A stretch of DNA of 64,000 nt from Planctomycetota bacterium (GTDB taxonomy: Bacteria; Planctomycetota; UBA1135; GCA-002686595). The stretch's first letter is position 1. Each line of letters starts with the position of its first letter. Location of the stretch: the NCBI GenBank assembly GCA_021413885.1, contig JAIOPM010000017.1:1-64000 (forward strand). The letters run 5' to 3'. The translations under genes were made by a program, and so were the position numbers. Below, piece by piece: positions 1 through 8,667 of this stretch. Under the pieces are notes generated by a model, which saw nothing but the letters and a program-made list of their open reading frames with translations, was not told the DNA's origin and did not search any database.

Positions 1-1908
1 GTCTCCGACCAGGAGCGGCCGCGGTTGCGAGTCGGGCGCGAGGTACGCGTCGCCGAGCACGCGATCGCTCCACGACGATTCGCCCGGACCTTGTGTCGTC
101 GCGAGGCCGGCGTTCGAGGCGAGCTGGATCACCTGCGCCGCGGAACCGAGCACCACCGAGTGGTCGTCGGCGCCGAGCAACGCGAGTTTCGTCGGCAGCC
201 GCGCGACGCGCGAGTGGGGCTTGCTCCAGAGGAGCGTGCCGCGTTCGACGTCGATGCCGATCAAGTCCGCGCAGTCGATCGGCGTCGCGACGACGACGCC
301 GTCGGCGACCGCCGGCGGCGACGCGAGCCACAGTTCGTCGCGCTCGCCCGCTTGGAAGCCTTCGGCGGCCGGCAACGGGAGTTGGTCGTACAGCGTCTCC
401 CACGCGATGTCGCCGGTGAACACGTCGAGCGCCGCGATCGCGCCGAGCTGCGTCATCGCGATCACGCGATCACCGTGGATCAGGAGCGGCGGCGCGGCGA
501 GCTCGCGGTGTTGACGGCCGAACATGTTGAGCTCGACCTGACCGGAGATCAGCGCGGTCGACCAGAGCAACGCGCCGGTGTACAGATCGAAGCAGCCGAC
601 GTGGAACTCGATGCGTCCCTGCATCCGATAGAACGGCGCGTACACGCGGCCTTGCCACGCGATCGGCGGTCCGGCGACGCGCATGCGATCGATGAACGAG
701 CCCGACTCGCCGTCCCACAGCGGCGGCGGGAGGTGGCTCCACAACAGCTCGCCCGAACCGAGATCGAACGCGAAGAGCCGACGCTCCGGCGTGATCGTCG
801 TGACCTGGATGTGCTGGTACTGGAAGTTGGTGACCGCGGAGACCGGCACCTGCAGCGCGGCGACGGCGACGTCGCCCCACGCGGTCGGCGCGAGCATCAG
901 GGCCGCACCGTTGATGCCCTGGAAGAAGTCCTTGCGTTCCAACGAGCGCTCTTGCCGATCGCCTTGGTCCCAGACGCGCAAGCGGCCGGCGTCGACTTCC
1001 TTCCAGCCGCGGTCCTCTTCCGAACGCCATTCGCGGTGGCCCGAGTACGCGTTGTAGGCGAGCAAGCGCAACGGCGTCGACACGAGCACGCGATCGCCGA
1101 CCACCACCGGATGCATCACCGGCGCCCCTTGCGCCGACCGCAGGGATCCGGCGAGGTTCGGATCGTCGTCGACCAACTTGCGGCGCCACGCGTGGCAATC
1201 GGGACCGGGCAACGGCCCGAGCGTCTGCGTGCCGTCGTCGAGGCGCAAGCCGCCGGAGGGCGGCACGGGCAACGCCGTCTGCCGCGCGTCGCGCGGATCG
1301 AGCAACCCGCTGCGCACCGCGCCGAGTTCGAGCGGATCGCCGAGATCGCGCGCGAGTTGCTCGCCGCGTCGCCACGCGAGCTTCGCCGCGTCGACGTCGC
1401 CGCGTTCGAGCTCGAGATCGCCGAGCGCGAGCCACGCGTTCTCCGCCGCGACCGTGATCGGCCAGCGGCGCGCGAGCTCGACGAACGCTTGCGCCGCGCG
1501 CGCCTCGCCGGTGCGCCGCGCGCGCGCGAGTTCGGCGCTCGCCATCGGCTCGAAGCGATCGCGGTACGCGCCGCGCGCCTTCGGTCCGAGTTCGGTCAGC
1601 AACCGCGTGACCCGGTTCGCGACGCCCGCGTGCATGTCCTGTTGCGAACGGCGCCCGAGCGCGTCGCGTCGTTCCGCGCCGAGCACCGCGCCGCGGTGGA
1701 CTTCGAGCAGCTCCTGCAGCCCCGAGATCGCGTCGCTCCAACGCTCGGCGTCGACGTGGCCGCGCGCGCGTTCGTAGAGCGCGCGCGCCGACTGCGTCTC
1801 CGGCAGCGAGAAGCTCTTGACCGCACGATCCTCGTCGCCTTGCGCCGACGAACGCGCGAGCGAGAAGACGCTCGCCGCGACGATCGTGAGCAAGCGCGAG
1901 AGACGCAT
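1..1908 (-). CDS. Secreted helical-repeat plus PQQ-type beta-propeller protein (partial, C-terminus beyond left edge)
   Basis: The start is the ATG at 1908, chosen because 'AAGGAA' lies just upstream and a clean signal peptide follows (MRLSRLLTIVAASVFSLARS, then SAQG). Residues about 35-150 form a helical, TPR-like stretch of charged repeats. From about residue 210 the protein has repeated PQQ/BamB-like blades, seen as 'GDRVLV', 'FAFDLGSGELLW' and 'LDVFTGDIAWETL'. The frame stays open to base 1, so 636 codons are visible and the stop is missing. It begins 11 bases after the stop of the VWA-membrane gene, so it is the last visible gene of the MoxR/Bat-type operon. Its N-terminal helical region resembles that of the propeller gene at 8668-10719, which suggests paralogues at both ends of the operon. 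The function is probably extracytoplasmic scaffolding or ligand binding. No enzymatic motif was seen. Confidence 0.85.
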   Translation of the reverse strand, partial: MRLSRLLTIVAASVFSLARSSAQGDEDRAVKSFSLPETQSARALYERARGHVDAERWSDAISGLQELLEVHRGAVLGAERRDALGRRSQQDMHAGVANRVTRLLTELGPKARGAYRDRFEPMASAELARARRTGEARAAQAFVELARRWPITVAAENAWLALGDLELERGDVDAAKLAWRRGEQLARDLGDPLELGAVRSGLLDPRDARQTALPVPPSGGLRLDDGTQTLGPLPGPDCHAWRRKLVDDDPNLAGSLRSAQGAPVMHPVVVGDRVLVSTPLRLLAYNAYSGHREWRSEEDRGWKEVDAGRLRVWDQGDRQERSLERKDFFQGINGAALMLAPTAWGDVAVAALQVPVSAVTNFQYQHIQVTTITPERRLFAFDLGSGELLWSHLPPPLWDGESGSFIDRMRVAGPPIAWQGRVYAPFYRMQGRIEFHVGCFDLYTGALLWSTALISGQVELNMFGRQHRELAAPPLLIHGDRVIAMTQLGAIAALDVFTGDIAWETLYDQLPLPAAEGFQAGERDELWLASPPAVADGVVVATPIDCADLIGIDVERGTLLWSKPHSRVARLPTKLALLGADDHSVVLGSAAQVIQLASNAGLATTQGPGESSWSDRVLGDAYLAPDSQPRPLLVGD

Positions 1909-1919
1909 TCGTTCCTTTT

Positions 1920-4286
1920 CTAGACCAGGTCGTAACGCTTGCGCAGGACCCATTCCAAAGCGAAGACGAACAAGGCGGCGAGCAACGTGCTCCACCGATC
2001 CCAGACGTCGTCGAGCCGAGCAGAGATCGGCTCGCGACGCTCTTCGCCTCCACGGAAGTCGGCCAGCAAATCGTCGACGTGGGCCAGATCGACGTGTTTG
2101 CCGCCGCTCACGGTCGCGAGCTCGGCGAGCAGGCTCGGATCCGGCGTCGGATCCTGGTTCTCGAGCGACGGCAAAGTCACCTCGAATTCGGTCGACGCGA
2201 TGCGGCCGGAATCGCGTTCGAACCACACGCGGTAGAGGCCGAGGCGTTCGGCGTCGTAGCTGCCGCGGTAGGTGCCGGGCTTGCCCGTGACGGCCGAGAG
2301 CTCGAGATCGCCGACCTTGCCGTCGGGATCGCCGACGCGGATCTTCTGATCGGACTCGAGGCTCGGACGGTAGTCCTCGTCGAGCACGCGCGCTTCGATG
2401 CCGACGCGCTCGCCCAAGTTGTACGTCGAACGCGCGACTTCGATGCGGTAGCGACGATCGCCGCTCTTCAACCGACCGAGCGACAGCCAGCGCACCGCGT
2501 TGCGCCAGAACTTGTCGTGCTCGCCGATGTGGAACAGGCGCCAGCGCCAAGTCGAGTCGAGGGCGGAGAAGAGCACGCGTCCCGCCGGGAAGTACCCCGC
2601 GACGAGGAGCGGATAACGCTCGCCGCGCGCGCCGTCGCGCGGGTGGCGCAACAGGACCTGCGCGCCGGGCTTCGCGCGCGTCACCGGGCGATACCAGTAC
2701 TGGCCTTCGAGGCCGCCGACGTCCTCCCACAACTTGCGGTTCGCTTCCACGTCGGGGAGCAAACGCACGATCTCGTGCGGATTCAGCGGATCCTCGAGCA
2801 CCGGCCGGAACTCGACCGACGCGTCGCCTTGGAAGCCCGCGAGCTCGGCCGCTTCGATCGTCACCGGCAAGACGTCCTCGAGCGGCGTGTTGAGGAACGC
2901 GCGCGGGTTGTCGTACTCGCCGGCGATGAAGCCGAGGCCGCCGCCGCGCTCGACGAACTCGCGCAACGTGCGCAGGAACTCGTCGCACTTCTGCGGATCC
3001 GGCGAGATCGCGTACGGCGAGAAATCGCCGAGCAGGATCACGTCGTACTGATCGAGCAACGTCTTGCGATCGGTCGGGACTTCCGAGAGCGCCGCGACGC
3101 CCTTGGTGCTCGGCTGGATCCAACCCGCGTCGCCGGAGAGCAACACCGATTGCATGACGATGTTCTGGTCGGCGCGCCGCAGGATCTCCTTCAAGTATCG
3201 CCACTCGTAGCGCGAGTAGCCGTCGATGTAGAGCACGCGGATCTTCTCGGGCGTGACGTGGACGCTGAACTCGACCGCGTTGTCGTCGACCAACGTCTCG
3301 CCGTCCTCGGTCGGGATCGAGACGCGGAAACGTCGCTCGTGCGTGCGCGGATCGGCGGGACCGGGCCGAGCGATCAACGTGCGCCGCGCGCCGCCTTCGC
3401 CGAGCTCGGCGTCGTCCTCGGCGACCACGCGTCGGCCTTCGTCGCCGGTGAGCTCCTCCAGCGTGACGTGCCCGCGCGCGCCGGCCGGAACGCCGCGCGC
3501 GACGACGCGCACGACCGCGGCGATCTCGTCGCCTTCGAACGCGGCGGAGGGGACCTCGACGAGCTCGACCTTGACGTTCTTCTCGGCGCGCGTGTCGCCG
3601 ATCGTGATCGCGTGCACTTGCACGCCCGCGCCTTGCGCGGCGCGCGCCGCGTCGAGCGCCGGCGAGCCCGACGTCTGCCGACCGTCGGAGACGATCACGA
3701 CGTCGGTCAAATGGTGTCCGCGGTACGCGGCGAGCACCTGCGACAGCGCGTCGCCGATCCGCGTCGACGAACCGCGCGCCGTGGAAGCGATCGTCGCGCC
3801 TTGCGCCGCGACCGTGTCGGCGAACGTGTAGACGCGCGGGACGTAGCCGCGGTTCGCGAGCGCGGGCGCGAGCGCGTCCTGCACGAGTCCGATCGCGACC
3901 TCTGAGCGCGTCGCCTCGCCTTCCTTCTTCGAGAAGCGCGCGGCGGCTTGGCGCAGCGGTTCGTTCGCGGCGTACGAGTCCTTGCGCAACATGCTCGCCG
4001 AATCGTCGAGCAGGACGACGACCTCGGCCTTCTGGACTTCCTCGCGCCGTTCGACGCGCACCGGCCGGAAGATGACGAGGCACAAGAGCGCGAGTGCGAG
4101 GAACCGCAGCGTGCCGAGCAACAATTTGCCGCCGAACGAGATCGATTCGCCGCGGTAGCCGAGCACGCAGACCACGAAGGCGAGCGGCGCGAGCACGAGG
4201 ACGACGATCCACGCGGCGGGCACGTCGGCGAGCTTGAAGCTCTCGCGCAGCCCGGTGTCCACCGCCTGTTGGAGCGACGCGATCAT
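1920..4286 (-). CDS. VWA-domain membrane protein with glutamine-amidotransferase-like domain (BatB-like)
   Basis: 788 residues, starting at the ATG at 4286, which overlaps the stop of the upstream BatA-like gene by 4 bases (ATGA). Two N-terminal membrane helices (about 25-45 and 54-74) precede a von Willebrand A domain whose metal site reads 'LLDDSASM' (DxSxS). The middle contains a class I glutamine-amidotransferase-like fold ('VILLGDFSPYAISP', 'FVERGGGLGFIAGEYDNP') without an obvious catalytic Cys-His-Glu set, so it is probably structural. A last membrane helix ('LLAALFVFALEWVL') sits at the C-terminus. This architecture is common beside MoxR/DUF58 genes in Planctomycetota. A role in assembly or quality control of envelope complexes with the MoxR ATPase is inferred from that context and has not been shown. 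Confidence 0.88.
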   Translation of the reverse strand: MIASLQQAVDTGLRESFKLADVPAAWIVVLVLAPLAFVVCVLGYRGESISFGGKLLLGTLRFLALALLCLVIFRPVRVERREEVQKAEVVVLLDDSASMLRKDSYAANEPLRQAAARFSKKEGEATRSEVAIGLVQDALAPALANRGYVPRVYTFADTVAAQGATIASTARGSSTRIGDALSQVLAAYRGHHLTDVVIVSDGRQTSGSPALDAARAAQGAGVQVHAITIGDTRAEKNVKVELVEVPSAAFEGDEIAAVVRVVARGVPAGARGHVTLEELTGDEGRRVVAEDDAELGEGGARRTLIARPGPADPRTHERRFRVSIPTEDGETLVDDNAVEFSVHVTPEKIRVLYIDGYSRYEWRYLKEILRRADQNIVMQSVLLSGDAGWIQPSTKGVAALSEVPTDRKTLLDQYDVILLGDFSPYAISPDPQKCDEFLRTLREFVERGGGLGFIAGEYDNPRAFLNTPLEDVLPVTIEAAELAGFQGDASVEFRPVLEDPLNPHEIVRLLPDVEANRKLWEDVGGLEGQYWYRPVTRAKPGAQVLLRHPRDGARGERYPLLVAGYFPAGRVLFSALDSTWRWRLFHIGEHDKFWRNAVRWLSLGRLKSGDRRYRIEVARSTYNLGERVGIEARVLDEDYRPSLESDQKIRVGDPDGKVGDLELSAVTGKPGTYRGSYDAERLGLYRVWFERDSGRIASTEFEVTLPSLENQDPTPDPSLLAELATVSGGKHVDLAHVDDLLADFRGGEERREPISARLDDVWDRWSTLLAALFVFALEWVLRKRYDLV

Positions 4287-6541
4287 GAACGCACGCTCCG
4301 CGAACGGCCGATCCACGCGGACCACAACGTTTCCGCGACCAACGCGGTCAACGCGGCGATCGCGAGCCAACGCCAGAGTTCGCCTTGCGGCGCGCGCTGC
4401 TCGGGTTCGTTCTTGCGCTCGGACGCCGCGGACGAAACCGGCATCAGCGCGGGGTGGAGGTTCGCGAGCTCGGCGTGGGGGAGGCGTTCGAGGTCGCTCT
4501 CGCGCGGATCGAGCTGCACGGCGTACGGTTGCGCCGCGCCGTCGGCGAACTCGACGCGGTAGAGGCCGACGTGCGCGGCATCGTCGATGCGCGGCAGGCG
4601 CCAGAGGTTCGGGCCGGCGGGCAGCGGCTCGCCCGCGAGTCCGGCGCGCGCGCCGTCGGGGCGCACGATCACCGGCGAGCGCGGGAAGAACGGCACCTCG
4701 AGTTCGAGGCTGCGTCCGACCGCGACGTTGCGCACTGCGCCGTGCGGACGGCCGACGTAGCGCGCCATCTCGTGCACCAACGGCACCAACGTGCGCGGCG
4801 ATTCCGGCAAGCGCGTCCAACCGACGTCGATCGTCGTCGTCCACAGGAGCACGCGGCCGCGATCGAAGCTTTTCTCGATCAACAGCGGACTCTTCGCGTC
4901 GTCGTCGAGCCGCGCGATCACGCGCGCGCCGGGCAACGGCCGCGCCGCGATGAACTCGTAGATCGGGACTTCGCTGAACAGCGGCCGCCACTTCTCGTCG
5001 GCGAAGAACGCGAGCGCCGGGTGCTGCGCGTCGAACTCCTGCGCGCGGAAGTAGGAGTCGCGGCGCGAGCGCACGGCGACGCGTCCGCCGAGTTCCGCGG
5101 GCAACAGGCCCGAACCGTCGGCGCGATACAGCCGGCGGTCGTACACCTCGGCTTGCACTTGATCGCCGAGCGAGACGATCAGACCCGCGCCGGCGGCGAC
5201 GCGCTTCTCGAGGCGCTCGACGACGGCGTCGGAGAGCGCGTCGACGTTCGCGAGCCAGATCATGTCGTAACCGTCGAGCGCCAGGTTCTCGTCGCGCAGC
5301 GCGCCGGGCTCGATCACGCGCGTCTCGAACGGCGAACCGCCGAGCGCGTCGTCCTCGAGCGGCGCGAGCACCGCCGCGAGGTAGCCGACTTCGTCCTCGG
5401 CGACGTCGCTCGCCGGCGCGCCGTCGACCAAGAGCACCGAGAGCGGCGGCGGCACCGCGATCACCGACGCGCGCGCGTCGTCGATCCCGAGCCGATCGGA
5501 TTCGAGGCGCGCGACCAGCGAATGCGCGCCGGCTTGGTGGAAGACGATCGGGAAGACTTCGTTGGTGCTGCCGCGCGCGGAGACGTCGACCAGCTTCGCG
5601 GGCCGGCGTTCGCCGTCGACCTCGAGCGCGACGCGCACGCCGGCCGCGGCGGCCGAGCCCCAGTTCGCGACGCGCACGTCGACTTCGATCGGCACGTCGA
5701 CGGCGATCTCGTTCTCGGGCACAGCGACGTCGGCGATCGCGAGGTTCGACGGCACGAGCTCACGCGCGCCGAGATCCTCGACGCGCACCTTGATGCCGAG
5801 CTTCTTCAAGCGATCGAGCGCGTCGAACAGCCGCGCGTCGCCGTCGTGGTTCTCTCCCGCGCCGGTCGAAGGCAGGAAGTCGCGCTTCTGCAGGTCGGAG
5901 AGCAGGCGGACTTCGATGTCGCTCGAGTCTCCGCTCGCGTCCTTCGTCTGCGACGTGCCCGCTTGCTCTTCCGCGTAGCTCGCGACTTCGGCGAACGCGG
6001 CGGCGAGGTCGAGCACTTCGTCGCTCGGATCGCGCAAGGCGCCGAGCACGTCGAGCGCTTCCTCCGGCGAACGCCACGACAGCAAACGCGGCGCGCCCGC
6101 GGCGACGAGCACGCGCACGCGGTCGCCGCGCGAACCGTCGAGCTCGAGCACGAGCTCCCGCGCGCGCGCGACGATCGTCTCGAACACCGAACGCGTGCCT
6201 TCGCGCCAACCCGTCGACGCCGACGCGTCGAGGATCACCACCATGTCGCGCCGCGTCTCGGTCAAGCCCGACAACACGTCGTCCTTGCCGACGAACGGCC
6301 GCGCGATCGCGAGCGCGAGCAGCGCGACCGCCGCCATGCGCAGCAAGAGCAGGATGAGGTTCTCGAAACGCGCGCGCCGCCGCGTCTTCTTGTACGCCGC
6401 GAGCACGAAGCGCATCGCCGCCCACGGCATCGGCTTGTGCCGTTGGCGATTGAGCAGGTGGATGATCAGCGGCACCGCCGCGAGCGCGACGCCCGCGACC
6501 AGCGCCGGATGCACGAAGCCTTCGAAGACCGCGGCGAGCAC
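4283..6541 (-). CDS. BatA-like membrane protein with N-terminal BatA domain and VWA-like domain
   Basis: 752 residues. The start is a GTG at 6541, placed a few bases after the DUF58 stop with 'GGAGG' upstream. The N-terminus is the typical BatA module: a membrane helix, 'PLIIHLLNRQRHKPMPWAAM', then 'RRRARFENLILLLLRM' leading into a second helix. A VWA-like domain follows, with the metal-site sequence 'VVILDASAS'. The middle is beta-rich, and a C-terminal helix ('LAIAALTALVAETLWSAWI') anchors the end. It overlaps the next VWA gene by 4 bases, so the two are translationally coupled and probably act together in the membrane. The BatA family is associated with MoxR ATPases and stress tolerance; the substrate here is unknown. 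Confidence 0.88.
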   Translation of the reverse strand: MLAAVFEGFVHPALVAGVALAAVPLIIHLLNRQRHKPMPWAAMRFVLAAYKKTRRRARFENLILLLLRMAAVALLALAIARPFVGKDDVLSGLTETRRDMVVILDASASTGWREGTRSVFETIVARARELVLELDGSRGDRVRVLVAAGAPRLLSWRSPEEALDVLGALRDPSDEVLDLAAAFAEVASYAEEQAGTSQTKDASGDSSDIEVRLLSDLQKRDFLPSTGAGENHDGDARLFDALDRLKKLGIKVRVEDLGARELVPSNLAIADVAVPENEIAVDVPIEVDVRVANWGSAAAAGVRVALEVDGERRPAKLVDVSARGSTNEVFPIVFHQAGAHSLVARLESDRLGIDDARASVIAVPPPLSVLLVDGAPASDVAEDEVGYLAAVLAPLEDDALGGSPFETRVIEPGALRDENLALDGYDMIWLANVDALSDAVVERLEKRVAAGAGLIVSLGDQVQAEVYDRRLYRADGSGLLPAELGGRVAVRSRRDSYFRAQEFDAQHPALAFFADEKWRPLFSEVPIYEFIAARPLPGARVIARLDDDAKSPLLIEKSFDRGRVLLWTTTIDVGWTRLPESPRTLVPLVHEMARYVGRPHGAVRNVAVGRSLELEVPFFPRSPVIVRPDGARAGLAGEPLPAGPNLWRLPRIDDAAHVGLYRVEFADGAAQPYAVQLDPRESDLERLPHAELANLHPALMPVSSAASERKNEPEQRAPQGELWRWLAIAALTALVAETLWSAWIGRSRSVRS

Positions 6542-6547
6542 GGGAAC

Positions 6548-7450
6548 TCAGCGCCTCCCGCCGCGCGCGCGCGCCGTGCGGTGCGCGAGGTAGGTCGACA
6601 GCGCGGCGTCGAGCGGTTGGCGCGTCGAGAGCTCGACGAAATCGAGCGACAGCGCACGCGTGTGCTTCTTGAGCAACGCGGTGTGCGCCGCGAGCTCCTC
6701 GAGGTACGCCGCGCGGATCGCCTTCGGATCGATCTTGAGTTGGCCGCTGCCTTCGAGTCCGTCGAAGCGCACCAGGCGATCGAGGTCGAAGCTGGTCTCC
6801 AACGGATCGAGCACTTGGAAGAGGATCGGCTCGTGGCCGCCGTGGACCAAGCGCCGCAAGCCCGACACGATCGTCTCGGGGTCGTCGAAGAAGTCGCTGA
6901 AGATCGCGACGATGCCGCGGCTCTTCAGTCGCGTCGCGATCCACTGCAACACGTTGCCGACGCCCGTCGGACCTTCGGGCTTCGCGCGCGACAACGCGTC
7001 GAAGATGTGGCGTTCCTGTTCCTCGCCGGTCTTCGGCGGGACTTTCGCCTTCTCCTTCTCGTCGAACACGACGAGGCCCGCGGTGTCGCGCGACGCGAGC
7101 ACCAAGTGCGCGAGCGCCGCCGCGCACCAACGCGCGTAGTCGAACTTCGTCCAGTCGAGCGAGCCGTACGCCATCGACTCGCTCGCGTCGAGCAAGAGGT
7201 GGCACGAGAGGTTGGTCTCCTCGAAGTACTCCTTCACGACGAGGCGGTCCGAGCGCGCGAACACCTTCCAATCGAGGCGACGCAGGTCGTCGCCGGGGAC
7301 GTATTCGCGGTGCTGCGCGAACTCGGTCGACGAACCGCGCAATGGCGAGCGGTGGTGTCCCGCCATGAAGCCCTCGACGACCGTGCGTGCGACGAGCTCG
7401 AGCCCTTCGAGGCGATCGAGGACGGCGGGGTCGACGCTCTGGGCGCTCAT
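6548..7450 (-). CDS. DUF58 domain-containing protein
   Basis: 300 residues starting at ATG 7450. It contains the DUF58 signature region 'FAQHREYVPGDDLRRLDWK' followed by a VWA-like fold with 'LLLDASESM'. No membrane helix is seen, so it is probably a cytoplasmic adaptor between the MoxR ATPase encoded upstream and the membrane VWA proteins encoded downstream. The gene is 46 bases from the MoxR stop and 6 bases from the BatA-like start, in one operon. The length is normal for the compact DUF58 form in MoxR operons. The biochemical role is inferred from family context. Confidence 0.92.
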   Translation of the reverse strand: MSAQSVDPAVLDRLEGLELVARTVVEGFMAGHHRSPLRGSSTEFAQHREYVPGDDLRRLDWKVFARSDRLVVKEYFEETNLSCHLLLDASESMAYGSLDWTKFDYARWCAAALAHLVLASRDTAGLVVFDEKEKAKVPPKTGEEQERHIFDALSRAKPEGPTGVGNVLQWIATRLKSRGIVAIFSDFFDDPETIVSGLRRLVHGGHEPILFQVLDPLETSFDLDRLVRFDGLEGSGQLKIDPKAIRAAYLEELAAHTALLKKHTRALSLDFVELSTRQPLDAALSTYLAHRTARARGGRR

Positions 7451-7496
7451 GCGCGAGAGGGGAATTCTGGAGACTCTCGGGGTCGGTCCCGGAGCC

Positions 7497-8516
7497 TCAG
7501 GCCTTCACGCCCGGGAGTCCGGCGCCGACCTGAGCCTTCGGATCGATCTCGGCGAGCAAGCGATCGATCAGGATGTCGGGCGTGATGCCTTCGGCCGAAG
7601 CCGAGAAGTTGGTGACGATGCGGTGGCGCATCACGGGATGCAGGACCGCGCGCACGTCCTCGAGCTCGACGTGACTCGAACCGCGGAGCGCCGCGTGCGC
7701 CTTCGCGCCGAGGATCACGTTCTGGCTCGCGCGCGGACCAGCGCCCCACGTGACCCATTGGCGGACGAACGGCAATTGATCGGCGCCGCCGACGCGCGTG
7801 CCGCGGGTGATCGCGAGCACGTAGTCGTAGACGCTGTCGGCGACGGCGACGCCGCGGACGATGCGTTGGAGCTCGATCAGCTCGGGCGCGCCGAGCACTT
7901 TGCGCGGTTCGGCGGAATCCGAGCCGGTGGTGCGGCGCAGGATCTCGAGCTCTTCCTCGCGCGACGGGTAGTCGACGTGGACCATGAACATGAATCGGTC
8001 GAGTTGCGCCTCGGGCAGCGGGTACGTGCCTTCTTGCTCGATCGGGTTCTGCGTCGCGAGCACGAAGAACGGATTCGGCAACGGGTGGCGACGACCGCCG
8101 ACGGTCACTTGGCCTTCGACCATGGACTCGAGCAACGCGGCCTGCGTCTTCGGCGGCGTGCGGTTGATCTCGTCGGCGAGGACGACGTTCGCGAAGATCG
8201 GGCCCGGCGCGAAACGGAACGTGCGCTCGTTGGTCCCGGCGTCGACGTGCAGCAGATCGGTGCCGGTGATGTCGCTCGGCATCAGGTCGGGCGTGAACTG
8301 GATGCGATTGAAGGAGAGGTCGAGGCTCTTCGCCAAGCTGGAGATCAGGAGCGTCTTCGCGAGGCCCGGTACGCCGACCAAGAGACAGTGCCCGCGCGTC
8401 AGGATCGCGAGCAGCAGTTGGTCGATCACCTGCTCCTGGCCGACGATCGTGCGGTGGAGCTCGGCCTTGACGCGAGCGTGGGCTTCGCTGACTCGTTGGA
8501 GGCTGGTGTCGGTCAT
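7497..8516 (-). CDS. MoxR family AAA+ ATPase
   Basis: 339 residues from ATG 8516. A TTG at 8558 would add 14 residues with no family support. The sequence shows Walker A 'GVPGLAKT', Walker B-type 'VVLADEINRTPPKTQAALLE', 'EGQVTVGG' and sensor 1 'ATQNPIEQEGTYPLPEAQ', all diagnostic for MoxR/RavA-type AAA+ ATPases. MoxR proteins act as chaperone-like ATPases that insert metal or mature VWA-containing complexes, and the next genes encode DUF58 and two VWA membrane proteins. No good ribosome-binding site precedes the ATG. A -10-like TAGTTT lies about 40 bases upstream on the minus strand, so transcription may start here or at the propeller gene further upstream. Confidence 0.95.
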   Translation of the reverse strand: MTDTSLQRVSEAHARVKAELHRTIVGQEQVIDQLLLAILTRGHCLLVGVPGLAKTLLISSLAKSLDLSFNRIQFTPDLMPSDITGTDLLHVDAGTNERTFRFAPGPIFANVVLADEINRTPPKTQAALLESMVEGQVTVGGRRHPLPNPFFVLATQNPIEQEGTYPLPEAQLDRFMFMVHVDYPSREEELEILRRTTGSDSAEPRKVLGAPELIELQRIVRGVAVADSVYDYVLAITRGTRVGGADQLPFVRQWVTWGAGPRASQNVILGAKAHAALRGSSHVELEDVRAVLHPVMRHRIVTNFSASAEGITPDILIDRLLAEIDPKAQVGAGLPGVKA

Positions 8517-8667
8517 GTCGTGGTCTGTGGTACGGCGTTCCGCGCGATGTACGCGCAAACTACCATTTCGACGAGCGCTACGTCGGGTAACGCGGGGCGA
8601 CTACAGGAGATTCACCCGTGGTTTCACGCGGGATTTTTTTGGCCGACGTCGCGCTTGCTCGCGAGCT

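Noticed and set aside
25-1923. A 632-codon open frame on the plus strand opposite the propeller gene
   Set aside because: It is rich in Arg, Ala and Glu with no motifs and lies antisense to a gene with signal peptide and propeller blades. High GC keeps antisense frames open here; many similar frames exist, for example 4385-7585 and 42626-44695.
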